From positions 28,312 to 92,311 of the forward strand of contig JAFQGK010000031.1 of NCBI GenBank assembly GCA_017398335.1: 64,000 bases of DNA. Direction: 5' to 3'. Within the stretch, counting starts at the first letter, position 1, and every line of letters begins with the position of its first letter. The position numbers and the translations under genes are program-made. The notes beneath the pieces were generated by a model, which had not been told where the DNA came from, searched no databases, and saw only the letters and a program-made list of their open reading frames with translations. This DNA is from Bacteroidales bacterium. GTDB lineage: Bacteria; Bacteroidota; Bacteroidia; Bacteroidales; UBA932. Shown piece after piece: positions 19,704 to 31,829 of the stretch.

Positions 19704-21032
19704 ATGAAACAAGACCTTCAAATTTTCAATCTGATCAAAAAAGAAGAGGAAAGACAGACAGCCGGAATCGAGCTGATTGCCTCTGAGAACTATGTGAGCA
19801 ACCAGGTATTGGAGGCTCTCGGTTCGGTATGCACAAACAAATATGCAGAAGGATATCCTGGAGCAAGATATTACGGCGGATGTGAAGTGGTTGACCAGAT
19901 TGAGCAGTTGGCAATAGACAGACTTTGTGAATTGTTTGAAGCAGAATATGCAAATGTGCAGCCTCATTCAGGAGCGCAGGCAAACATGGCTGTTGTCATG
20001 GCATGCCTGAAGCCTGGCGACACATTCATGGGACTTGATCTGGCCCATGGAGGTCACCTGACACATGGTTCTCCTGTAAACATGTCCGGCATCCTTTACA
20101 ATGCTGTAGCTTATGGCCTTAACGAACAGTCAGGAATGGTCGATTACGAGCAGATGGAGCAAAGAGCTCTTGAATTCAAGCCGAAGCTCATCATCGGAGG
20201 TGCATCAGCGTACTCAAGGGAATGGGACTACGCAAGAATGCGCGAAATCGCTGACAAGGTAGGAGCTCTGCTTATGATCGACATGGCCCATACAGCCGGA
20301 CTGATTGCAGCCGGTCTTCTCAGCAATCCGGTTAAATATGCCCATATAGTGACGTCCACGACCCACAAGACCCTTCGCGGTCCTCGCGGAGGTATCATCC
20401 TGATGGGCAAGGACTTCGACAATCCGTGGGGGCTCACCACGCCTAAGGGTGTCGTAAAGAAGATGTCCCAGATCCTGAACTCAAGCGTATTCCCGGGTGT
20501 TCAGGGCGGTCCGCTCGAACACTGCATCGCAGCCAAGGCCGTTTCATTCTACGAGGCTCTCCAGCCTGAGTACAAGGAATATCAGAAGCAGGTCATCTCT
20601 AACGCTACAGCTATGGCGGAGGCATTTGCATCAAGAGGTTACAAGATCGTTTCCGGTGGCACAGACAACCATCTCATGCTGATCGACCTTCGTACAAAAT
20701 TCCCTGAACTGACTGGAAAGGTTGCAGAAAAGGAACTTGTCAAAGCAGACATTACAGTCAACAAGAATATGGTTCCTTTCGATTCACGCTCTCCATTCCA
20801 GACTTCAGGAATCCGCGTCGGAACGCCTGCAATCACTTCCCGCGGCTTTGTCGAGAAGGACATGGAGTTCATCGTAAACCTTATTGACCAGGTTCTCAGC
20901 AATGCCGCATCCAACCTTGATATCATCACTGGCAAGAGTGAAGAAGGACGAGAGGCATATGAAGAGGTTCTTGCAAACGTCAGAAAACAGGTCCGCATGA
21001 AGACCAACGGAATGCCTTTGAACAGATATTGA
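19704..21032 (+). CDS. glyA: Serine hydroxymethyltransferase
   Basis: Converts serine and tetrahydrofolate to glycine and 5,10-methylene-tetrahydrofolate, using pyridoxal phosphate. The 442-residue protein shows [53 protein letters not shown] and the cofactor lysine in [13 protein letters not shown]. The frame is open back to 19458, but that part overlaps the TrmH-type gene and its promoter. The start [10 protein letters not shown] fits the family and the promoter. Confidence 0.98.
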   Translation: MKQDLQIFNLIKKEEERQTAGIELIASENYVSNQVLEALGSVCTNKYAEGYPGARYYGGCEVVDQIEQLAIDRLCELFEAEYANVQPHSGAQANMAVVMACLKPGDTFMGLDLAHGGHLTHGSPVNMSGILYNAVAYGLNEQSGMVDYEQMEQRALEFKPKLIIGGASAYSREWDYARMREIADKVGALLMIDMAHTAGLIAAGLLSNPVKYAHIVTSTTHKTLRGPRGGIILMGKDFDNPWGLTTPKGVVKKMSQILNSSVFPGVQGGPLEHCIAAKAVSFYEALQPEYKEYQKQVISNATAMAEAFASRGYKIVSGGTDNHLMLIDLRTKFPELTGKVAEKELVKADITVNKNMVPFDSRSPFQTSGIRVGTPAITSRGFVEKDMEFIVNLIDQVLSNAASNLDIITGKSEEGREAYEEVLANVRKQVRMKTNGMPLNRY

Positions 21033-21053
21033 TAACTACAAGCTATAACTGCT

Positions 21054-21092
21054 GAGGTGGAATGGCCGGAAGGCCTTCCACCTCTTATTTTT
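21054..21092 (+). terminator. Terminator of glyA
   Basis: GAGGTGGAA pairs with TTCCACCTC. The stem continues through one bulge into GGCC/GGCC with a GGAA tetraloop, and is followed by TTATTTTTA. It starts about 20 bases after the glyA stop. Confidence 0.9.
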
Positions 21093-21169
21093 AGTCCGCT
21101 ATCATACGGAACGGTCGGGAAGATGCGAGACGAGCACTTCCAGACCGTTCCGGGTCAAAGAGAATCTGA

Positions 21170-24340
<3,171 letters not shown>

Positions 24341-26935
24341 TTATATAATCTCAATATCAGAAGACGGTATCCATCCTTGACGTCCATCTGCAAGCTCAAT
24401 ATTGTTCCAAGAACCGACACTGTCAATAACCTTCACCTTCGTTCCTTCATGAAGGACAAACAAGTCTTTAGCAGCCTCATATGAAGGCGAGCTCTTGACC
24501 GAAGACACCGGCCTCATAACAATCGCCGCGTCCGCCTTTGTGTATTCGCTCTTCTGCCAGATAGAGAAGGAAAGCGCACCGATTGAAAGCAGCAATGTTG
24601 CCAAAGCGGTAAAGAAACCTGTCCTCCTTCCAGACAATGACGGTGCCAGCAGGAACAGAAGTACCATTGCAAGAGTCAGACCGAAAAGCACCAGAAAACA
24701 TACCGCCCATGCATCTGAATCAAGCATATAGCTTATTTTCCTCATCCAGGTCTTGAGAATGAGCTCCGGAACAGGCTCTATCCTGTCCTGAATCTGAGAA
24801 TTGAGGAAATCGAGGTTGAATCTGGCATCTCCATAAGAAGGGTCCACTTTCAGCGCCCTTTCGTAACACAATATCGCTTTAGGTATATTGCCGTCCTTAT
24901 ACCACGCATCGCCAAGATTACACCATAGTGCGGCTGATTCCAAAGACGCATCTGATATCATAGCATAACCCGCTGCTGCGTCAGCCCAACGTCCCTCGGA
25001 ATAAGCCTGATTGGCTGAATTCCATAATGAGTCCACGTAAGCGTCCTGGGCCTCTGCAAATGTAGGAAGCGCCATGAGCACAGCCAGCATCAGAACGGTA
25101 TTTCCTGAAGATTTTTTCGTTGTCTTCATATTTGAACCTATTGAAGAAATAACATCCACAGCCGCATTATAATGAGCGGACATCGCATCATAACCAGCTG
25201 AAGGTGAATACCTTGCGAATTCACAAGCATCAAGCAGGCTAATAAATGCATCGATATGTCTTTCCTCGACTCCGCCCTTTTTCATCGCCTCGGCAATATT
25301 CTCCTTTGAAAGCTCGGCCATAGGGAAATTGAGCTTATCGGAAATGAATCCGAGAAGAGCCTTATGAAGTTCCTCATAGAAGGCTGTATAAAGATTCTGC
25401 TTCAGGAAAGTCCCTGCCAGATGTAGCCTCTTCATAGCCATTTTAACAGCCTTACGGTTCTTTGTTCCAACAACGTCTGCCCTGCGAGCCGAGAGTTTAC
25501 GCAAGCCGACCCAGCAAGCAACAGCTGCAATAAGCAGCACTGCTGCAATTATCCAGAACAATGCGGATCCGACAAAGAAATATCCCTTTGCCGCCAGCTC
25601 AGGAGCCTTTGTGTTAATGAACCGGATATCACTGCCAAGACTTCTGACGTCCTTCTGATTGATGCTGCTCACAACAGTACCGACATTTTCCGCATCTTTC
25701 CCCTTTGCTATATGAAGAGATATCGGCGGCGTTTCAAGTGTCACATATTTACCGGCATCTATATCATAATAAGAATACTTGACCGGATCTATAGTAAAGT
25801 CACCATAGCTTCGTGGTATGAACGGATACTCATACGTCTTGCTGCCGCTGCGTCCGCCCTTGTCGATCTTCTCAGAAACTTTTGTATCATAAAGTTCCAT
25901 ATCAGGAGGAAGAACTACCTTAGGAGCATCCAAAAGAGATATGTTGCCTGTTCCGGAAACAGTTACAATAAAAGACGCAGCTTCATGGGTCTTGAGAGAA
26001 TCTTTGCTGATTCTGGCTGACATAGAGAATTTGCCGACCCCACCTCCAAAAGAAGCCGGAGCCCCCGCTGGAAGAGGAGATACCCTGACAGTAACCGGTT
26101 TGGAAACTACTTTCTTTCTTATAGTAGTGTAATCGTCAAAAAATCCGTCAAAAATACTATTGCCGCCAGAAGACACTCTGACGTTCACAAGACACACCAG
26201 TTCTGCCGGTGATATGGTCACAGAGCCCTGCTGCTGAGGAATAAGGACAAACTTGCGTAGCAGAGCCGAATTGTAAATCTGTCCTTCGTAGGCTTCTCTG
26301 GTAAACTCTATATTGTTCGGAGCCTCGATCTCCTGACTCCAGAAACCGTCAAAATCGGGAAATTCCGCACTTTCAAACCCGGCGATATTCACCCTCTGCC
26401 ACAACTTTATTGTAGCTGTTATCGGCTCCCCGACAACAACATTTGTCCGGCTCAGATTCAGTGTAAGGAATATATCATTATCCCCTACAGCGGCGTTCTG
26501 CCTTGGTTTCGACTGCTGCGACTGCTGCTGGGCAGGCTGCTGAGATGAAGCTCCGGAAGCCACGACCTCAATAGTGACAGGACGCGAAGTGATTTCATTA
26601 CCCTTGACCTTTGCTGTGGCCGTCGGGATAGTGAACTTACCTGGCTTCTGCGGACGGAGAAGATATGAATATGTTGTCTGGACTGACTTGGTAGTCTTTC
26701 CATTGATAATCTGCACACTTGACGAACGTCCCTGCTGAGGTCCCCATAGCAGCTGGAAATCCTCCCCCGGAGCCCAGTTGAAATCTGTTATCTTTCCTTC
26801 TCCTTCAATGATGAATGTGACATTGAAATGCTCGTCAGCCGCAACAACATTATGTGTCTGCACCTGAATAGATGTCTGTGCCTGAAGAACTACGGCCGAA
26901 ACCGCAAGCAATACTGTCAAAAACAGTTTTCTCAT
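24341..26935 (-). CDS. BatD-BatE fusion protein
   Basis: An 864-residue protein joining two Bat (Bacteroides aerotolerance) proteins normally made separately. Residues 1-602 are BatD: signal peptide, beta-rich exported domains (VVGEPITATIKLW, PGKFTIPTA), membrane helix about 452-476 and a cytoplasmic tail. Residues 603-864 are BatE, starting with its own Met603 and signal-like helix (TVLMLAVLMALPTFAEA), then TPRs (ALWCNLGDAWYKDGNIPKAI), two helices (about 741-765, 771-793) and a bacterial SH3 domain. There is no stop between them. Used as a membrane helix, the inner signal returns the TPRs to the outside, so the topology is consistent. Preceded by AGGAGG. Confidence 0.88.
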   Translation of the reverse strand: MRKLFLTVLLAVSAVVLQAQTSIQVQTHNVVAADEHFNVTFIIEGEGKITDFNWAPGEDFQLLWGPQQGRSSSVQIINGKTTKSVQTTYSYLLRPQKPGKFTIPTATAKVKGNEITSRPVTIEVVASGASSQQPAQQQSQQSKPRQNAAVGDNDIFLTLNLSRTNVVVGEPITATIKLWQRVNIAGFESAEFPDFDGFWSQEIEAPNNIEFTREAYEGQIYNSALLRKFVLIPQQQGSVTISPAELVCLVNVRVSSGGNSIFDGFFDDYTTIRKKVVSKPVTVRVSPLPAGAPASFGGGVGKFSMSARISKDSLKTHEAASFIVTVSGTGNISLLDAPKVVLPPDMELYDTKVSEKIDKGGRSGSKTYEYPFIPRSYGDFTIDPVKYSYYDIDAGKYVTLETPPISLHIAKGKDAENVGTVVSSINQKDVRSLGSDIRFINTKAPELAAKGYFFVGSALFWIIAAVLLIAAVACWVGLRKLSARRADVVGTKNRKAVKMAMKRLHLAGTFLKQNLYTAFYEELHKALLGFISDKLNFPMAELSKENIAEAMKKGGVEERHIDAFISLLDACEFARYSPSAGYDAMSAHYNAAVDVISSIGSNMKTTKKSSGNTVLMLAVLMALPTFAEAQDAYVDSLWNSANQAYSEGRWADAAAGYAMISDASLESAALWCNLGDAWYKDGNIPKAILCYERALKVDPSYGDARFNLDFLNSQIQDRIEPVPELILKTWMRKISYMLDSDAWAVCFLVLFGLTLAMVLLFLLAPSLSGRRTGFFTALATLLLSIGALSFSIWQKSEYTKADAAIVMRPVSSVKSSPSYEAAKDLFVLHEGTKVKVIDSVGSWNNIELADGRQGWIPSSDIEII

Positions 26936-26948
26936 ATACTGCCTCCTG

Positions 26949-27686
26949 TTACCAATTCTTTTCCTTCTGTCTTGAGTTCAAGGCCTTTGCCTTTTCCTTC
27001 TTGACCTTTTCCTGAGTTTCCTTTTCCTTAGCCTGAATAGCCTGGAGCATCTGCTGAGCCGCCTGAGGAGTTATCTTCGGCTGCTGCCCGCTCTGCTGGT
27101 CATTCTGCTGATCCTGATTCTGATCCTGCTGATCTTCGTTCTGATCGTTCTGCTGATCCTGGTTATCCTGCTGATCTTCGTTCTGATTATTCTGGTCGTT
27201 CTGCTGGTTCTGATCGTTCTGCTGGTTCTGATCGTTCTGCTGCTGTTGCTGCTGATTTTCAAGCATCTTCTTTGCGTAGATATAGTTTTCCTTCGCATTG
27301 AGATCACCAGGATTCCTCAGCAAAGACTGCTTGAAGGCATCCACCGCAGCCTGCCAGTTCTTCGCTGCTATGGCGACATCACCCATATTATAATAATAAT
27401 CCGCAGCATACTCCGATACCGGAGCCACTTCCTTTATCCTTTCCAAAGTCTTGGCCGCCTGCTCATAATCATTCTGCCTGTATAATGTGTTGGCCAGATT
27501 ATAGTTAGCCGCCATGGAAAGTGAATCCTTCACAAGGGCTTTCCTGTACTCGATGTCCGCCTCCTTGTAATTCTCTTTCTTGAAATCCCTGTTTCCCTTA
27601 CGAACCTCACGACGGTCCACCTGGGCCACCGCATCCACAGACAGGATCGCTGCAAGAAAAGTCAATATATATATCAATCCTTTCAT
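26949..27686 (-). CDS. batC: BatC, TPR protein of the Bat operon
   Basis: A 245-residue exported protein with a signal peptide of about 21 residues (VDAVAQ). TPR repeats at about 25-140 (ANYNLANTLYRQNDYEQAAK, YYYNMGDVAIAAKNW) are followed by a Gln/Asn/Asp-rich stretch (about 144-200) built of QNDQNQ and NEDQQ units, then a Lys/Glu-rich tail. BatC proteins act with the von Willebrand proteins BatA and BatB in the envelope; the molecular role is not known. The gap to batB is 2 bases. Confidence 0.92.
   Translation of the reverse strand: MKGLIYILTFLAAILSVDAVAQVDRREVRKGNRDFKKENYKEADIEYRKALVKDSLSMAANYNLANTLYRQNDYEQAAKTLERIKEVAPVSEYAADYYYNMGDVAIAAKNWQAAVDAFKQSLLRNPGDLNAKENYIYAKKMLENQQQQQQNDQNQQNDQNQQNDQNNQNEDQQDNQDQQNDQNEDQQDQNQDQQNDQQSGQQPKITPQAAQQMLQAIQAKEKETQEKVKKEKAKALNSRQKEKNW
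27090..27250. repeat. Coding low-complexity repeat in batC
   Basis: Repeated 18-base units (for example TTCTGATCGTTCTGCTGG on the plus strand) encode the Gln/Asn/Asp-rich linker. All are multiples of three, so length variation keeps the frame. Confidence 0.75.
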
Positions 27687-27688
27687 AA

Positions 27689-28693
27689 CTACCTTTTAAA
27701 CAGATGACGTTTCGAACGACGGTCGCCTACAAGCATCTCCACAACCAGGAAGAACAAGGCTATCGCCATGAAATACATGAACTGCTCATCAAATTCCTCA
27801 AAGACAATGGAACTGTACTTCTCGTCCTCCATCTTCCTTATATCCTCGATTATCGGATTCAGTCCGAACTCGCTGTTGCCAGCCCTGACATATGCTCCGT
27901 TTCCTGCCGACGCAACTTCCTGAAGAACAGCCTCATCAAGCCTTGTCACCACGATATTTCCCTCCTTGTCCTTCAATAGTTCGCCATTCATCGGTATAGG
28001 CTTTCCTTCCGGCGAACCGACACCGATCGTAAAGACGCGTATTCCCATCTCTGCAGCCTGCTTCGCTGCCGCCACAGGATCATCCTCATGGTTTTCACCA
28101 TCAGTGATGATGATTATGGCGCGACTCTTTTCGCTCTGTGCGCTGAAGCTGCGGATAGCTGTATTGACAGCCTCACCGATCGCTGTTCCCTGAATAGGGA
28201 CAGAATCCGTAGATATGGAATTGAGGAACATCTTGGCAGAGACATAGTCTGTCGTTATCGGCAGCTGTACAAATGAATTTCCGGCAAAGACGATAAGCCC
28301 GATGCGGTCATCCCTCAATTTGTCCACAAGTCTGGATATCGCCAGCTTTGCACGGTCGAGTCTGTTCGGCGAATAATCCTCTGCAAGCATCGAATTCGAA
28401 ACGTCGAGGACGATCATGATCTCGGCACCTTTTGTTTCATGTTCCTTGATCTTAGCTCCTATCTGAGGTCTTGACAGTCCTATGACAAAGAACAGGAATG
28501 CTATGGAAAAAAGCGACAGCCTTACCCACACCTTGCTTCCTGAATAAGAAGGCATAAGCTGCCTGACAAGATTCTCGTCCCCGAACTTCCTTATCCTGGC
28601 GCGACGCATTCTGAGCACGACCGCCTGAATGATAAAGAAGAACGGAATAAGCAGAAGCAGCAGCAGATACTGAGCCTGAGCAAAATTTATCAT
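27689..28693 (-). CDS. batB: BatB, von Willebrand factor A membrane protein
   Basis: A 334-residue protein with two N-terminal membrane segments, a VWA domain (about 85-290) and a C-terminal helix (MYFMAIALFFLVVEML). The metal-ion site is intact: DVSNS (DxSxS), the Thr in LPITTDY and the Asp in IIITDGENHED. VWA domains bind protein partners through a metal ion; the partners are presumably other Bat proteins. A strong AAGGAGG lies 7 bases before the ATG, and its start overlaps the batA stop by 4 bases. Confidence 0.93.
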   Translation of the reverse strand: MINFAQAQYLLLLLLIPFFFIIQAVVLRMRRARIRKFGDENLVRQLMPSYSGSKVWVRLSLFSIAFLFFVIGLSRPQIGAKIKEHETKGAEIMIVLDVSNSMLAEDYSPNRLDRAKLAISRLVDKLRDDRIGLIVFAGNSFVQLPITTDYVSAKMFLNSISTDSVPIQGTAIGEAVNTAIRSFSAQSEKSRAIIIITDGENHEDDPVAAAKQAAEMGIRVFTIGVGSPEGKPIPMNGELLKDKEGNIVVTRLDEAVLQEVASAGNGAYVRAGNSEFGLNPIIEDIRKMEDEKYSSIVFEEFDEQFMYFMAIALFFLVVEMLVGDRRSKRHLFKR

Positions 28694-29676
28694 ACAAACC
28701 TCCTTATTACAAACCAGTTAAAAACAAGTTCCAAAATCAGAGCCAGGAGAGCGAGAAGAGCATATTTGCCGAAAAGTTCCTTGTAGACCGGAAAACTGTC
28801 CACCGTGGTCTTAGCCTTCTCCATCTTATTGATTTCCGAATAAATCTCAGCAAGCTTTGTATTGTCTGTTGCCCTGAAATAACGTCCTCCTGTAGCCTCC
28901 GCCATTTCAGCAAGCAGCTTCTCGTCTATCTCTACCTGCACATTCCTTACTTCGACACCCCATGGAGTCATGACTGGATACGGAGCCATTCCTTCCTTGC
29001 CGACACCTATCGTATAGACCCTGACGCCATAAGTCTTGGCTATCTCTGCCGCCATCTGAGGCGAGACCTCTCCCCTGTTGTTCACACCATCGGTCAGGAG
29101 AATCACCACACGGCTCTTGGCATCGGAATCCTTCATTCTGGCCACTGCAGTAGCAAGACCGTTTCCGATTGCAGTACCATCCTCGATAAGGTCGGTCTGC
29201 ACTTCCTTCATAAGATTTATAAGGGTCGCACGGTCTGTCGTAAGAGGACACTGGGTGAAGCTTTCTCCGGCAAAGACCACAATTCCCATCCTGTCGGATG
29301 GGCGCTGCGATATGAACTCAATGGCGATATCCTTTGATGCACTGATACGGTCAGGAGTCAAGTCGCGGGCAAGCATACTTGTCGACACGTCCATTGCCAA
29401 CACTATATCAATTCCCTCCGTATCGATCCTTTCCATATCCTCAGATGATCTTGGCCTGGCTATGGCCACAACGATAAGGCATAGAGCGGCAATCCTCAAT
29501 ACAAACGGGACATGACGCATGGCACTTGCAACCGTAGTCTTTCTTGTCATCCATGGCACAGCTGTCGAGACTCTAAGATGAGGATGCCTCTCCGCTAGCT
29601 CAAGATATATGTAATGAAGCACCAGCAGAGCCGGCACCAGCATAAGCCATAATAGTTCAGGATACTCAAAGAACAT
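28690..29676 (-). CDS. batA: BatA, von Willebrand factor A membrane protein
   Basis: A 328-residue paralogue of BatB: N-terminal helix (WLMLVPALLVLHYIYL), a second helix, a VWA domain with DVSTS, CPLTTDR and ILLTDGVNNRG (complete metal site), and a C-terminal helix. Its start lies within the last codons of the upstream gene (11-base overlap). It is preceded by AAAGGAGGTGAACG, so translation is probably both Shine-Dalgarno driven and coupled. Confidence 0.93.
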   Translation of the reverse strand: MFFEYPELLWLMLVPALLVLHYIYLELAERHPHLRVSTAVPWMTRKTTVASAMRHVPFVLRIAALCLIVVAIARPRSSEDMERIDTEGIDIVLAMDVSTSMLARDLTPDRISASKDIAIEFISQRPSDRMGIVVFAGESFTQCPLTTDRATLINLMKEVQTDLIEDGTAIGNGLATAVARMKDSDAKSRVVILLTDGVNNRGEVSPQMAAEIAKTYGVRVYTIGVGKEGMAPYPVMTPWGVEVRNVQVEIDEKLLAEMAEATGGRYFRATDNTKLAEIYSEINKMEKAKTTVDSFPVYKELFGKYALLALLALILELVFNWFVIRRFV

Positions 29677-30715
29677 CGTTCACCTCCTTTTTCTCTTCAA
29701 CTTCCGGAATCTTTGCTTCTGACTCATCCTCGACTTCAGCCTGATAGGTTGATGTGACAAAGCGTACAGCAACCGGCAATGCCGAAGCATTCTCATCGTC
29801 CGAAGCCGTAAACTTCGCGAACTTCACGAAATCAGCCCTTTCAAAAAGTTCCTTGAGTTCCGCCTGGAGATCCTCAGGAGCATCTGTTCCCTTCATATCC
29901 TTGAAGATTTCCGCTGTGGTCATCTCCATCGCACTTATATCATATCTTGCAGCAATATATTCTCTGAGCGCATCAGTAATGCCGGAATAGAAGGCCTTCT
30001 GCTTCTCCGGAACCCACATTTTGTTACCACGATACTTGTCCAGCTTCCTCAACGCAATGATGTGCGGAGGATCCCTCCTGATATATTCAGGATTATGCGT
30101 TCTGCGATAACGTATGATAAGCCATACCACAAGAGCGATCAGTCCAGCCAACACCAAAGCTCCTGCAAACCAAGGAAGGAGTTCCTTGAAAGTTACCGGA
30201 TAACGTATCTGTCCCTTGATGTCGTGAGGTTTGAAAGTAGCGGTATCCACAGGCATTGTCTTGATTTCAAGTCTCTGAGGTTCAAAGACCAGCGTATCAA
30301 GCACACCGTCTGATGACATTCTCTGCACGGCAAGAGGAGGAAGTATATAGATACCTTCTTCGAACGAGGTAACCGTGATTCCTCCGCGGAGATCAAGTTT
30401 GCCGGCACCGCCCTTTTTCCCTTTTACGACATTAACCGTATCAAGCTGCCAAGGCGAGACGATTTCGATATTCGTCATCAGAGTGTCCTTGACAGTAGGA
30501 AAGGCAAAACGGGTTCCCTCCTCAACCCCTGTCAGATTGAACCCATAAAATATCTGATCTGCGATCAGCACGGAATCACGCTCCTGCAACGGCTGCAGGA
30601 ATGAACCTTCCATCTGCACCATCTTTCCCGGAACCTGACCGGAAGATCCGGCATCCTGCGCTGAAAGAGATACGGCAAGCAATATAAAAACAAAATATGC
30701 AAATGCCTTACGCAT
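29666..30715 (-). CDS. Bat-operon membrane protein, DUF4381-like
   Basis: A 349-residue protein with a signal peptide (about 20 residues ending SLSAQ), an exported beta-rich domain (about 50-185), one membrane helix (about 193-217, GALVLAGLIALVVWLIIRY) and a cytoplasmic helical domain. The latter has ALRKLDKYRGNKMWVPEKQ and FYSGITDALREYIAARYDI, similar to the C-terminal part of BatD/DUF4381 proteins. Position between the DUF58 gene and batA is the usual one in Bacteroidota. No enzymatic motif is seen. Confidence 0.8.
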   Translation of the reverse strand: MRKAFAYFVFILLAVSLSAQDAGSSGQVPGKMVQMEGSFLQPLQERDSVLIADQIFYGFNLTGVEEGTRFAFPTVKDTLMTNIEIVSPWQLDTVNVVKGKKGGAGKLDLRGGITVTSFEEGIYILPPLAVQRMSSDGVLDTLVFEPQRLEIKTMPVDTATFKPHDIKGQIRYPVTFKELLPWFAGALVLAGLIALVVWLIIRYRRTHNPEYIRRDPPHIIALRKLDKYRGNKMWVPEKQKAFYSGITDALREYIAARYDISAMEMTTAEIFKDMKGTDAPEDLQAELKELFERADFVKFAKFTASDDENASALPVAVRFVTSTYQAEVEDESEAKIPEVEEKKEVNDVL

Positions 30716-30720
30716 AAATT

Positions 30721-31611
30721 CTATCTGTTTTTGAACAGGGTCATCAGTCCCTTGACATAATCGTCATCTACGGCTATGCTGACCTTGTCTATGTTATATT
30801 TGAGGAAGAGTCTTGAAGATGACTGTTCCACATTACGGAACCAATCTTCGTAGGCCCTTCTCATCTTCTTGTCCGATGTATTCACCCAAGCGGATTGTCC
30901 TGATTCTGAATCCTTTATATGAACAAGACCGACATCAGGGATGCTCCTTTCACGAGGGTCATACACTTCGATAACCGAGAGGTCATGCCTGTTTACAGCC
31001 ACTTTCAAGGCCTCTTCGTAACGAGGGCTGCCATCATGAGCGACATCCAGCATATCCGACAAAAGGAATGCTGTACATTTCTTCTTGATGGCATTTGTCA
31101 GATAACGCAATGCCTCCGAGATATCTGTTCCGTCCGTTGTCGGTTCAAACTCGATTATTTCACGTATGATATGCAGGAGATGGCTCCTGCCTTTTTTAGG
31201 AGGTATGAATTTCTCCACCTTGTCGCTGAAGAACAGAGCACCTACCTTATCGTTGTTGATTATGGCCGAAAATGAAAGGACAGCAGCAATTTCCGCCAGG
31301 ACATCCTTCCTGCTGGCACCGGCAGTACCGAAAAGACGAGAACGGCTGACATCGACCAGCAGAACGACAGTCAGTTCCCTCTCCTCTTCAAAGACCTTGA
31401 CATACGGAGAGCGCAGACGCGCGGTGACATTCCAGTCCATATTACGCACGTCGTCGCCATACTGATATTCACGCACTTCGCTGAATGCCATTCCACGTCC
31501 TTTGAAGGCCGAATGGTATTCACCGGCAAATATCTGGTGCGAAAGCGCTCTGGTCTTTATTTCTATCTTTCTGACCTTCTTCAGAAGGTCGTTTGCTGAT
31601 AAATTATTCAT
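30721..31611 (-). CDS. DUF58 domain protein (VWA-like) of the Bat operon
   Basis: A 296-residue cytoplasmic protein with the DUF58 signature YQYGDDVRNMDWNVTARL (about 48-65) followed by a VWA-like domain: VVLLVDVSRS, then FLLSDMLDV. DUF58 proteins regularly pair with MoxR ATPases and are thought to be their adaptor or substrate. It ends 5 bases before the DUF4381-like gene. Upstream, a 218-base repeat region separates it from moxR. Confidence 0.93.
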   Translation of the reverse strand: MNNLSANDLLKKVRKIEIKTRALSHQIFAGEYHSAFKGRGMAFSEVREYQYGDDVRNMDWNVTARLRSPYVKVFEEERELTVVLLVDVSRSRLFGTAGASRKDVLAEIAAVLSFSAIINNDKVGALFFSDKVEKFIPPKKGRSHLLHIIREIIEFEPTTDGTDISEALRYLTNAIKKKCTAFLLSDMLDVAHDGSPRYEEALKVAVNRHDLSVIEVYDPRERSIPDVGLVHIKDSESGQSAWVNTSDKKMRRAYEDWFRNVEQSSSRLFLKYNIDKVSIAVDDDYVKGLMTLFKNR

Positions 31612-31625
31612 AATTCTGACTATAG

Positions 31626-31646
31626 ATCCCCGATCAGGTCGGGGAT
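31626..31646. repeat. Hairpin flanking the 21-bp array, left
   Basis: An 8-bp perfect stem (ATCCCCGA with TCGGGGAT) and a 5-base loop. It has the same stem and loop size as the hairpin at the other end of the array. Confidence 0.85.
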
Positions 31647-31650
31647 GACG

Positions 31651-31818
31651 GACGTCATTGCCGGGACACCGGACGTCATTGCCAGGACAAGCGACGTCAT
31701 TGCCAGGACAAGCGACGTCATTGCCGGGACAAGCGACGTCATTGCCGGGACAAGCGACGCCATTGCCGGGACAAGCGACGCCATTGCCGGGACAAGCGAC
31801 GTCATTGCCGGCTTGACC
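31651..31818. repeat. 21-bp tandem repeat array, 8 units
   Basis: Eight contiguous units of 21 bases start at 31651, 31672, 31693, 31714, 31735, 31756, 31777 and 31798; typical unit GACGTCATTGCCGGGACAAG plus C. Units differ at one to three positions (GTC/GCC, GGG/AGG), and the last one turns into the right hairpin. It fills the gap between moxR and the DUF58 gene. The unit length keeps reading frames open on both strands (67 and 75 codons), but neither product looks like a real protein. Confidence 0.95.
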
Positions 31819-31824
31819 GGCAAT
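31804..31824. repeat. Hairpin flanking the 21-bp array, right
   Basis: ATTGCCGG pairs with CCGGCAAT around a 5-base loop. The left arm is the ATTGCCGG of the last repeat unit, which suggests the array grew from the arm of a palindromic element. Confidence 0.85.
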
Positions 31825-31829
31825 CCCTA

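Noticed and set aside
31651-31818. Possible CRISPR array in the Bat operon
   Set aside because: Units are contiguous 21-mers with no unique spacers and no cas genes nearby; this is a simple tandem repeat.
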